Origin: Metaphire vulgaris
Taxonomy: Eukaryota; Annelida; Clitellata; Crassiclitellata; Megascolecidae
Assembly (NCBI GenBank): GCA_018105865.1
Contig: CM030869.1
Span: 1,833,919-1,897,918, forward strand
DNA length: 64,000 bases
Direction of reading: 5' to 3'
The translations under genes were made by a program, and so were the position numbers. The notes beneath the pieces were generated by a model. The model searched no databases. It saw only the letters and a program-made list of their open reading frames with translations, and was not told the origin of the DNA. Of this stretch, positions 12,578 through 24,580 are shown piece by piece (positions within the stretch are counted from its first letter, which is position 1; every line of letters begins with the position of its first letter).

Positions 12578-13921
12578 ATGAACTGCTACAAGTGTGATAA
12601 GCCGGGTCATTTTGCCCGTGACTGCAAAGCTGAAGGGGCTGCTCCATCCCGGGGTGGCAGAGGTGGTGCCAGAGGTGGTGCCAGAGGGGGCAATAGTGGA
12701 GGCCGATCAAGTAAGTACAACTTAAAATCGCGATGTAATCTTATAACACATCTTGTGTATGACTTCAAATGAGACAAAATTGGTGTAATTAATTAATAGC
12801 TTTTTTGTTTGCCTGACTATTGTCTTGTGACTTTTTTGCTTGTCTGACTTTTTGACTCCAAAATAAAAATTGCCCCTCTGAAAAACATTTCTTTGGGTGC
12901 CTATGGGGGAATCAAAGAGCAAACAATCTAAGATGTTTAGGACCTTGTATTTTACTCTGTAGTAATTTGCCATATAAATTACAATAATATATAAACATTT
13001 CAGATGCCTGCTATAACTGTGGAAAATCTGGACACATCTCTCGCGACTGTACTGAAGCCAGATCAACTACATCTGATTCAAGGGCCTGCTACCAGTGCAA
13101 CCAAGAAGGCCATCTTTCCCGCGACTGTCCAAACAAATCAGACAATCGCAGAGACGATAGGAAATGCTTTAAATGCAATGAGGAAGGTCATCTTTCCCGT
13201 GACTGCCCAAATGCTGGCTCCAGTGAAAGACGGAACAACGCGTGCTTTAAGTAAGCTGTTGCTTAACCCCTTAACCGTGTATTTAACTGTAACTCAATGT
13301 AAAATGGACGGATATATCCGGGATCTCCAGTTAAGGGATTAAGAGCTCGTCCATATAGTACGTGTGCAAAAATGGCACATTTTCAACCCCCCTGGTTGCA
13401 CACTGTATGTATGCAAAATCTCCTAAATTCAACCCCCTCGGTGCATATGTACTATATGGATGGACCCTTAGTGACCAAGCTTAACATGTTGCTTTTTCCA
13501 TTATTATGTCGATGGTAAAATGAACTGAGCTTTATTATTATTATTATTATTATTATTTCTGGCAATTTATATAGCCCTATAGCAAGGCCTAAGCCTAAAT
13601 CAAGAGTGCTTCACAACATAAGGTTAGCAGTCAAACGATGCATTGAACAAGTGTGTCTTCAAATTCTTAACGAACTGTTTGTCGGTTTTCGAGTTGGTGA
13701 CAAAGTCTGGAAAGGGCGTTCCTTAAGATAAGCTTTAAAGATTATGATTAAAATTGATTCAAATGGGATATTTTGCTGTCTATAGATGCGGTGAAACAGA
13801 CCACATGGCTCGTGACTGCCCCCAGGGTGGGGATGTTAGTGGCGGCGGCGGCGGCAGCAGGAGATGCTACAACTGCAATGAAATTGGACACCTTTCTCGC
13901 GATTGCACAGTCAAGGTTTAA
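12578..13921 (+). CDS. CNBP: CCHC zinc-knuckle nucleic acid-binding protein CNBP, three coding exons
   Basis: Coding exons 12578-12710, 13004-13250 and 13786-13921 give 171 aa with no frame breaks. Six CX2CX4HX4C knuckles are seen: [75 protein letters not shown] and [14 protein letters not shown]. An RGG box ([15 protein letters not shown]) sits between knuckles 1 and 2, as in vertebrate CNBP, which has seven knuckles. The family binds single-stranded, G-rich RNA and DNA and promotes translation of TOP and structured mRNAs. The start at 12578 lies 12 bases inside the exon, right after a good acceptor at 12566, so an upstream non-coding exon is expected. A polyadenylation signal AATAAA is at 14189-14194. 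The gene is tail-to-tail with HPS1. Confidence 0.93.
13263..13342. mobile_element. Family A foldback element, copy A2
   Basis: TTAACCCCTTAACCGTG at the left and CCAGTTAAGGGATTAA at the right, with core AATGTAAAATGGACGG, in the opposite orientation to copies A3 and A4. It lies in CNBP intron 2 and its final TTAA overlaps the start of the next foldback element. Confidence 0.85.
13339..13470. mobile_element. Foldback MITE, second copy of the 7031 family
   Basis: It starts GAGCTCGTCCATATAGTACGT and ends GTACTATATGGATGGACCCTTA, mirroring the element at 7031-7184. It abuts family A copy A2 within CNBP intron 2. No coding capacity. Confidence 0.8.
13533..13720. repeat. Microsatellite followed by SINE-like dispersed repeat
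   Basis: A short (TTA)n array (13533-13557) is followed by a segment with ATATAGCCCTATAGCAAGGCC and GAGTGCTTCACAACATAA. A related segment occurs at 52440-52560 (GGGCTAAGGCCCAC, GAGCGCTTCACACATAA). Consistent with a SINE-like repeat; the class is not determined. Confidence 0.5.
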
Positions 13922-14750
13922 ATGGGATGTATGGAGTTCCTACGTGTTTGAGCAGATCACGGTCTTGTCTCAACATCACAACCAAGTTTCTGTTAGAATT
14001 GTGCTGTAATTTTAGAATTATGACATTTTTGAGTTCACCAACATTTTGTGCATCCTCATGCCAGTTTTATCGCATTGAATACACCGTATTGTTATAAAAT
14101 TAAAGGATTCATTTAAGTATGCAGAATCAAAGTATTGTAATTGTTTTGTGGTTATAGCAGCATATTTGACATTGTTGTGCTGTTTCGCAATAAACCCGAT
14201 CCAACTATGGGTGACATCCAACACCATGGTTAGGTAGAATTTTGTGTTCAAGTCATGATAACTAACTGCAAAGAAAAGTGTTAATTTTTGTACTTTGTGT
14301 TTTCCTAAAGAGAAATGCCTATATAGACACGTTGAAACAACTGGAAACTATGGAAATTAAATTAAAAACAGAATTCTTAGTTTGCTTATCTGTGTTTTGT
14401 ATCAGTGTATCATCCAAGCCCCAAATGATTTCCCTGTGTGGTTTGCTGTACACCTTCCAAGTTTTAGGGTGGCCTTCAGTTTGATCATGGTTGGGATCTG
14501 CCATTAATAAATGTAACTTTTCATTAGGCAATTGTTATGACAATCAACACAAGATACTGTAATAGGACAACAAAAACTGAATACTGTACAATTAACTTTG
14601 ACTGGTCAGAATAAGTTTGTTTTAATTGCAAATTCTATTAGATAATAGATACAGTGTAGTTGCTTTTGTAAATAGCACAGTGCACCTGTGTTGGGGTGTA
14701 AATAATTTGGCCAATGTCAAATAAGGCAGAATACAGAAGCTTGGTATCAT

Positions 14751-14921
14751 CAGGGATGTAGCCAGGCATGGGCAGGATTGGGGGGGCTGAAGCCCAAGAT
14801 TCACTCCTTTCTTCCTTTTGAGCCTGCAATGCCATTTTGGGCTTGAATTCATATGGGGGGGGGCTAGCTTCAGGTTTGGGTGGACTTGAGCCCCCCAAGC
14901 CAATTCCTAGCTAAATCCCTG
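14751..14921. mobile_element. hAT-like MITE with perfect 8-bp target duplication
   Basis: Ends CAGGGATGTAGCCAGG and CCTAGCTAAATCCCTG are imperfect inverted repeats. The 8 bp GGTATCAT occurs at 14743-14750 and again at 14922-14929, the target-site duplication length of hAT transposons. The interior has G/C-rich tracts and no ORF of note. Confidence 0.88.
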
Positions 14922-15194
14922 GGTATCATTCATATCAGGTACATTATTAATGTCATACGTTCAAAAATTGCGTCAGATACAGCTTTTATTCACTGTAAAT
15001 AAGAACAAATATTCCTGCATGATTTGGGTGCCAATTTCTAATTTTCAATGCTAAGCACGGGCCAACTACCTTATCTATTGCTATGTATTGTAGTGGTGGG
15101 GGATGCATCCAATAAGGGTGGCACAGGCCCCCATGTAGAGCCAACACTTCATTTTTAAACATTTTAACTATTGTACTGTAAATGCAGGACATAT

Positions 15195-15440
15195 TTTGCA
15201 AACAAAACAGGACTGTCTAGAGAAAGAAATAATACAAGGCACAATACCAGGATCCCCAAAAAGAGTTAGACCAAGAAAAAAGTGGGAAGACGACATAAAA
15301 GAATAGACAGGACTCACTATAGAGCACGCGACACGAACAGCAGAAGATCATAACACTTGGAAGAAGGCAGCCCACAAATTCACAATGCAGCCAATCTTCA
15401 GAGCAAAGACGGTTCAAGACAAGACAGTGTACATGCATCA
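15195..15440 (+). mobile_element. LINE 3' ORF tail, decayed
   Basis: Translated on plus: KQDCLEKEIIQGTIPGSPKR, then RPRKKWEDDIKE, a stop, then TGLTIEHATRTAEDHNTWKKAAHK. This is the conserved C-terminal tail of LINE reverse transcriptases (usually GRPRxxWxDDI...WTGL...A...W). It is truncated and carries an in-frame stop. Confidence 0.75.
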
Positions 15441-15474
15441 ATATACCATATATAGGAAGGAGCAAGGTAAAATG

Positions 15475-16262
15475 GAACATAGTGGCCCCCCCAAACCAAA
15501 TTTTTGGATCCACCTCTAAATGTGTGCGACCACTACAAATACTATACAAACACTGCATACCAATCAATTTTCAATGTGGGTAATATTCCAGTTATGAAAG
15601 ACAGTATAGTGTACAGTATATGCTACAATTTTGCCAGAGCTTAGTAATAGTCATTTTGCAACATCCAGAAGAATTCTTCACATTAAGATCACATCAGTGG
15701 AAGAGGAGAACTCGATACAGAAGAAGTTTGCAGTAGCAATTTCACTAGCTTCTGACACTGTTCATGCATAAGGGATTTGGGCATGTTACTGGTATGGACG
15801 GTTATCAGTTCATAACAACGGATTGGATGGTCATCCTTAGAGAAACACTTACTCATCATCTTCCTACAATTGAATCAATAAACTAAAGTTAACAATTATA
15901 TATGTACTGTATGTCAAAGCAAACAAGTATTTCAACATAGAACTAGAAATTGCCAATTGGTTCAATATAATATATTCAGCAGGTCAGGACAGGTCTTCGT
16001 CCTCCAGCTGTGTCCAGCTATCGACTTCTCCATGACATCTCTAAAAGTTCTCTGTCCTTTGCTATTTCTTCCAAAGTCATTCGGTGTCTTCCGTCAGTTT
16101 TTCCGTTGAGATTCAGCCCTGCCATGTGCAGATCCTCTTCCAAACCGTCCATCCATCATCTTTTAGGTCTTCCTTTAGATCTTCTCCCCTCTGGTTTTTA
16201 AACATTTAGAGGTGGATCCAACAATTTGGTTTGGGGGCGGGGGGGCACTATGTTCCATTTTG
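15475..16262. repeat. Inverted pair of a ~60-bp repeat around the last HPS1 exon
   Basis: 15475-15530 reads AACATAGTGGCCCCCCCAAA then a segment ending GGATCCACCTCTAAATG. 16198-16262 is its reverse complement (CATTTAGAGGTGGATCCAAC... GGGGGCACTATGTTCC). The HPS1 terminal exon (15689-15863) and a LINE tail lie between. Origin unknown. Confidence 0.7.
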
Positions 16263-18208
16263 ACAGCTGATACAAAGAGTCAAAGAGGATACTGCCAGTG
16301 CTCAAATGTTATATTTAAACACATTTAATATTTATTTATTTAAAAGAAAAATACAAGTATTGTCATTGAAATAACAATATAATAGTGAGGAAGTCATTTC
16401 AATTAATAGATACACTACCTAGTTTTCATGTCTAATTGTGACTAGGGTTGTAACTTTTCCGGAAAATTAGAATGCCCGGAATTATTCCGGAATTTTCCGG
16501 AAAAATGAAACCGGAAGTGCCGCGTGCATGTCCATAAAAACATTATATAGCACTACAATCCTGACAGTTTTTAACAAATGCCCAACAAATGAATAGTAAT
16601 AAATAGTAATAATGATAATAAAAAATATAACAGATAGTAGTAATAGTAATAAATAATAATAATAATAAATGATAATAGTAATCAACTTTTCCAGAATTAT
16701 TCCGGAAAAGTACTGCTATTTTCCGGAAATTTCCGGAATAATTCCTGAGGAAATTTCCGAGCTCACATCCCTAATTGTGACTCCCAAGCTTTTTAAAATT
16801 GTAATTTATGGCTCGTCCTTTCAATGAGTTTGGTTACCTCTGGTCTTATATATAATCTATTAATTAGTCAACTATGTAACAAAGAAAGTCTGAACAAACC
16901 TGTAAAAGTTGTGAGCAATGATTCCAGGCAAGAGGAACTTTTGTGTTGTTCTTAAAGGCGTTTGAATAGTCAATGCTTTACCCTTAAAAATACAGCATAA
17001 AATTATATAACAATTCTTCAAATCAACATATGGAGTTCTGCCTATGGCATATATGAAAGAAATTCATAAATACTAAGCAGCCTGTATAAGTGATTTGAAG
17101 TACAATCAGAACTGAAATAAAAAACCTGCTATTTGATTAACTTAAACTTGGGCATTAGATTGTTTTTAATTAAACAGACACAAACACACACCATCGAATT
17201 CTCAAACCAAAGGGAGTAGTTGTAATAGTAGTTTCCCTTTAGTATGGTTGTTGACAAATACCCTTGGGGCAGATAGCTTTGCATCTGGTCAACAACTTTC
17301 CAAAGCTAAAACAGAATAAAGAAAGCTGCTCCAATGGTAAACCCGACAAAGACCGAACACTGTTCTTGGCCATGCAAATACACTTGATCATCAATGTTTA
17401 CGTAAAATCACAAGATTCCAAATATAAAATACTTGCAATATAGGGCCATGAAATATTTACACAATTACAGCACTGTAAGTAAGTAAGTAAGTAAGACAAA
17501 ATTTCTATAGCGCTGTCCGAAAGCTTGGCACAGAGCACCAACTTATTCAGAAGCGCTCAATCTGGGTAAAATCCATAATCCGTGGTGGTCAAGGTTGTAG
17601 ATCCAGGTAGACAGTCGCAGCAAAGTATTTTTATGGAGGATGTGCTCTGTGCATAAAATCTTTTCACACAGTTAACTAATCAGAGAAAAACTAATTATGC
17701 AGCTAAACTACTCATAACTGGTAGGCAAGCTTTCAGAAACTCTTATACAGATTAAGAGATAATTTCAGTGCAGATAGGATACAGATGTTTATCACCATTG
17801 CACTGCATCTCTCCCACCAAACAGACATCATCAACACTTTGACAAAGTTCAAGCAATGCATAGCAAAATATTAAATCAGTTTAAGGGAAATGATAAGGTA
17901 AAATTCAGAACCGCATACGTTTCTTTTAATTGCCAGTAGCTCCAATCTATCTGATTTTCTGTCGCTGCCGATCGCAAGAGACGTCGTTGTAAGATGATTG
18001 TCCGTTCGATCGACGTACAGAAAATGGACCAAACCAGGAATTTTTGCAAGATATGTTGACAGACGTTAAAGACACCACAACAAAAATCAGAAAACAAGCA
18101 ATCCACTACGTGAATGGAAAGACACAGCAAGCCTATAATGTGAATGAATGGCCAGTTGAACATAGTAGGTCTCACACAGGGTAGACAATAATTAACCATT
18201 CCAATCCC

Positions 18209-18250
<42 letters not shown>

Positions 18251-18341
18251 GCTAACTTAGCCTCCTAAACCACTTTAAATCACATTGATATTATTACTAT
18301 TATTATTATTTGTTGAAAGTTCTGCGGAAGGCGACTGCACT

Positions 18342-18409
<68 letters not shown>

Positions 18410-20403
18410 TGTCATCACTGTTGTTGTCGTCGTCATCATCATCATCATCATCACCACCACCACCATTATTATTATCTTTATTATTATAATATATTAAATC
18501 ACATCATCATCAACAGCAATGAAGCTAAAGTCCACGACTGCATCAGTCTTTTGCACTGCATTCAGTTAACCCAGTTAATCTCTAAGTGTATTCAGAGAAG
18601 TTAAATTAAATATTTTTTCGCTCAGTTTGATTTGATCAAAAGCAACCCGAGATCTCAACATCTGAAAGGATATGAGGTGAGGGTGAAGTTGTTGAGCGAT
18701 TTAACTATGAGAAACTTTGCGTAGTCGCCAATGGAGACTCTCAAACGACCCTGGATAATGATCAAATTGCTCGTCATTTTGATCTCCTCCTCCGTTGATA
18801 CTGAACGAGGAACGAAGAACAGGCGGTAGAAAAGATCGAGAACTTGGCTGTACATCTGCTGCAGATCAAATCGAGTCCTATAACGAGCAGAAACCAGAAC
18901 ATTCAATGGTTTACATTACAATAATTTTAAATCTACTCCAAAAGTTGCAGAGGTTGTGAAAATATCACACCAACAAAATCAGTCGACAGAAATAGGTCAA
19001 AATATCAGGTTCATTAACCCCTTAACTGGGGACCCCGGGTATATCTGTCCATTTTACATTGAGTTACAGTTAAATACACGGTTAAGGGGTTAAACTTGTC
19101 TATTTTTCACCCAGGAGAAGAAGATCTAAAGGAAGACCGAAAAGACGATGGGTGGACGGATTGGAAGAGGATCTGCACATGGCAGGGCTGAATCTCAATG
19201 GAAAAACTGACAGAAGACACCGAATGACTTTGGAAGAAATAGCAAAGGACAGAGAACTTTGGAGAGATGTCATGGAAAAGTTGATAGCTGGACACAGCGA
19301 AAGGATGAAGACCTAACCTGACCAAAAATTTCTAAATGCGCCAAAAATGTATAATAACCTATTTCCACATTGAGGAACAAATACTATGCCATAACGCTGG
19401 TTCACAGAGCACTAAGAAAAATAATAATGTTATTAATAAAATGTGGCCTCATTATTAGTATGAATAATTAATTAGACTGGGCATTCAGAATGACTTTTTA
19501 TCCCAGTTTTCTGCAGTTATAAATGGTGATTGACTGCCATTAATGAATCGCATATGAAGACATCACACAAGACCTTTGGTTGAGCTCTCCACAGGTTTCC
19601 GACTCTTCCAGTTGCTCTGCAAACGACGCGGAATAGATCTCCTTCCATTTGTCATTGATTGCCTGGAGAGGTTCAACCATTGTCTCTGGGTTCTACAGAG
19701 AGCAAAAAACATTTCAGTAAATCTCCATGTTAAATGTAAGCCTTAATTTAAGCAAAACTGCATGCATGATTTCAGAATTACTCTTGAAGGCATTATAAGA
19801 AATTCTTCAGTCCTCAAAAGCACAAGAATAAGCAGCAACTATGTTACCATTTTTGATAGCGCTATAAAATTCACGACATTTTACTTACTCAACTAGCCTG
19901 AGAGCAATGCATGTCCCAACTTCATCTATTTACTGATTTCAGAATATGTGAAGGACAATTTGTTATCGTGACCAAAATAGATACCAATGCCATCCATTCA
20001 GTATATTCAAAAGATACTAATGTCATCCATTCAGTACATTCAAAAGATATTATGTCCATCCTTTTGATACATTCAGAAGATACTAACTCCATAATACTGG
20101 GCCATATTCACAATGGCTTTAACAGAGGCATCAAGAAGCTTTGTAACGGTCACAGCCGAGCCGATGTTTTCTGTCCAATGAACGGCGAGAACACAACCAA
20201 GGATTTCCAACAGTCTCGCAATTGCAACTGAATCTTCAACTCTTGAAATCTTCCAAATAAAAGCACATGATATTTGTAAGAAATGATTACGAGGAAGGAA
20301 AATGGAATACCTAAACAGCAGATGATTTCAGATTTCTTTTGGGTAACTACTACTACAACTACAACAACAACTATTACTACTACTACTATTGCTACTACTA
20401 TTG

Positions 20404-20438
<35 letters not shown>

Positions 20439-20446
20439 GCTGCTGC

Positions 20447-20505
<59 letters not shown>

Positions 20506-23505
20506 TACTAAGATTGATGGTCATTGCATTCCGTAAACTCACTCAAAGATGTCATATTTGCTAAAAAGCACCTTAATCTATTCCTCCATTTAACTTTAGC
20601 AGCTTCAAATGAGTAATGTGTGTGGCTTACCTTGCATACGAAGACAAGCACTATTGCTTCTGAAATAGGAACGCAGTGCATGACGTGAGGCACGTGAGAG
20701 ACAGGACCGCGACGAAGGAACACAACTCGCTTGTCGAACGCCGGAAGTTGTGCTTCGGGCGTCCAGAACATTTCGTCTTTCAAGCGACCGGATTCGGCGC
20801 TGGATGAAGAACTGCGCGATCCGGAAATATCGCCGCCGCCCTCGATCGTTCTGCCAGAAACTTCTTCGCTGGCGGCAACACCCTTTGTCCGAGACGTGCT
20901 CCCAGATTGGCTCGGAGACTCTAGATACCTGAGGCTGTCTTCTTGAAGCATCCTAGTTGCGCTCTCGTCCGTAGACTGATTTCCAGAAGTGCAAGGGGCT
21001 TCAGACGCAGGGCGGCTAGCATCGGAATTTGGTGAAGAACTTGGAAAAAGAGTGCGAATTATAAGGATGATCATCATCGTATCGGATATATCAACAGCCG
21101 CGCATATCAACAGCTTCAGAAGATACAAAAACATTATTAACTATGGAGCATTAAGAAGATACAAAACATTATTAAACATTTTCAAATTACCATCTGCTTG
21201 ACTGACACAAAAATAGACATATTTACATGTATATCTCAGTGAAGTTGCTTTATGTTTCACAATTCGACATAAGCTCACATTAACACCATTTGAAATTTTG
21301 CTTAGTCATGCTGTAGCTCCATTCTTTTAAAAAGAGTGAATTTTGTATAACATTAAGCAGAACTGAGCCAAAAAGATTTTAATATAAATAACTAAATGAA
21401 TATATAATGGCAAAGATGCGAAATGTTACAACATATTAAAAACATTATGAAGAGATACACATCTTTTCCTGCTGGCTTTTCCTCCAGTCTATCCTGCTGA
21501 TTTCTGGAATGACCTAGTCTTCTTGCATAATTATTATCTATTTATTCTACAGAAATGACTCAAGGTGTATGGGTGAGCAATGCTGAAGCAGCAAAATAGA
21601 ATTTATACTCGGAAAATAACGACAGCAATTTGCTGTTGACAAACAGCATCGAGTGGATCGCTTCTTCGTCCACTGACTTCATCGCTAAAAAGGCGTTTTC
21701 GAGAAAGCCAATGCATTTACAGTTCAAGTCTGGATTCACTTGCAAACGTTCGACAGCCTGTTGCATAAAAAAACACAGATTTAAACATAAGCACAACAAT
21801 ATCTCAATGAAAATTCAATGAATCTAGAATATTTGATAGCTCAACCAAAAGCAGATAATATTTTGGCAAAACATTGGCAGGACGGTGCTTGAAGTTCAGA
21901 CTGCAATTTCCCATCCGCCCCCCCCCACCCCAAGTCATCAAGCAGTGACCAGAAAATTCTGTCCTAGCCCATCCACACAGTAAACATCACACTGAAGTTC
22001 TGTTCCATGTAATCATCTCCACACTGAATTCTGCTAAAGTTTTCAAATCAAGAATGTTTTCCAAAAGAGTGAGCAGTTTACACATCCATGCACAAATATT
22101 GAGGAAGCAAAACTGTGAGACTCCATCTATTCAACAACAAACCTTCTATATAACCCAATTTTACTCTTATACAAGAAGCAATACATTGTTATCTTACAGA
22201 CAGAAGAATGTCAGATAATAGCACTGTTGCAAAAGTAACCAGTGAATTTCTTTATATGGATCAGTTGTCATTTCAAAAAGTAAGTAAGTAGACAAAATTT
22301 CTATAGAGACACCAGTTAAGGCACATGTGCCCAATAAATAAGCCAAAACTAAATATCAAAATCTTAGAGACACATCAAGAAGTACACCCTGATTTAAAAC
22401 TAAATTATCAAACTTTCTTTTCATCTTAGTAAATTACATAACAAATAAATAAAACTATTCAAATCTATTTATTCATGTGCTCAAATCTATTTATTCATTT
22501 GCAGTAATTAATATTCATTGTAATTGCATATTCTGTAATAAACTGTGATCAAAGAATACCCAACAATGAAGTGAGACTTATAATTTTTACTCACCTCCAA
22601 CAAAAATGTTTCCTCAGTGCTATATAAATGACACCAAGTGTTCAATATCTGACCAATGAAATTCCATCGCTCCAAACGCTTTGAGAGATTATCAGATTTC
22701 AATCTAAACATCAAATTATTCTGTCATTTAAAAGAGTCCAGCAAAGCATAATGAAAGTTCCATAGCAAAATTATATAAACAATGATAACAACAATATTTT
22801 ACATGTAATAAAAATCTAGTCAATGCAAACAAACACTTTACACCTTATCCCTCAGACATCCACTTGGAAATCCAAAATCCCACTCACTCACTCACTTACT
22901 CACTCACCCACTCACTCACTCACTCACTCACTCACTCACTCACTCACTCACTCACTCACTCACCCACTCACTCACTCACTCACTCACTCACTCACTCACT
23001 CACTCACTCACTCACCCACCCACTCACTCACACACACACTCACATTCACTCACTCATTCATTCAGGCACACACACCACATAAAATGTTAACCAGTATGAT
23101 AGAGTGAATAAGAGTGAGAGATCAAGCTGAATGAAGGTTGAAGCAAAACTTAACCTACTCGGAAAGAATTGGACCAAAAGTGAAGTGAAAAATACGATTA
23201 AGCACCGACAATTTCCTCGTCAAAAAATTCTCCGTTTCCGTTCCATCGCCATTGATTGCTATATATATGCATTCACTGAACTAAAAAGTCGAACGTAACA
23301 GAGTAATAGTCATTCATTAGGTTCTAAATCTGTTCAAAAACAAGAAAATCACTAAAATAGGATGGTAATTACATTACAGAAGAACGTTCCAATTGTTCCA
23401 AATTCTCTTCTCAGCAACATCATTCCTGGAATTCTTACCCCAAGACTAACTATGTCCAGCACACAGGTGCATTATCCAAATTTAAATGTCTCTTGTACCA
23501 TTGCT

Positions 23506-23536
<31 letters not shown>

Positions 23537-24487
23537 CTTTTTAGCACCACTATCATAATGCCTACGCATCAGATGAAGGCAAGCAAAATCCAGTCTGAAT
23601 TAGAGCCAGGTCAAGCCAGAATGGTCAGCCCGATCAGCGGAGGAGCAATCTAAAGAGGATAGAACTGGTATGCCTTACCACTTAAGTAAATAACCAAAAC
23701 TTATAATAACTCCCTAATGCAAATATGCAGAAGAAAACTTATAAAATGCAAAAAAACAGTTTGAAACTATGTGCCCGATTAAGTACCTGCATGAAAACAA
23801 ATAGTTGACCATCTTCTGTTTGAACAGAACGATAAGCGCTTTTTAAAGAGTAATTCAGAAATCTCTCTGAAGTCATGAAAGTTGAAAGCACCTGCATGAC
23901 AGCATCTCGGTTTAGTGGCTGCTCAACTGGTGGCTAAAAATTGAAAATTAATATTAATATAGTATAAAATAAAAAGTACAATGCTGAATTGTAAGTGTTC
24001 AAATGTAGGACTTCTACCAGATGGAACATCTGCAGCTCTGAGAATCCAACAGTTCAAATGAAACATTAAACAGAAGTGCTTTGATGCGTAAATCATAGCA
24101 GAGGTAATGTAAACAACAATTTAAAGATGCAAAATCATAGCAAACTCAGAATTTTCAATAAAATTAATAAAAATTTAATTCGATTATACAGCAACATAAT
24201 CATAGCCATGTTTTACAATGGTTCTCACAAAAGACAGATCCAACTGAACCACTCTAACTCAGTAATTATTATCATGCTGAGGAAGATGATGGTGACAACA
24301 ATTCTTATTACTGCTAGTAGTAATTATGGTCGTAGTAGTAGAGTTGTTGTAGCAGTAATAGTAACCAGTAGGTGTAGTCGTAGGCCTATTAGTAGCACGT
24401 CAGCAGCAGCAGCAGTAGTAATAATAATAATATAATATAACAAGGTTTAGAGTGGTTCAGTAGGGACTGCCCTGTGTGAGAACCACT

Positions 24488-24580
<93 letters not shown>

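Noticed and set aside
20150..20564. Long open frames of poly-Leu/Val and poly-Thr/Asn
   Set aside because: They are trinucleotide microsatellite read-through inside an HPS1 intron.
22823..23107. THSLTHSL-type open frames
   Set aside because: Translation of a (CACT)n array in HPS1 intron 3.
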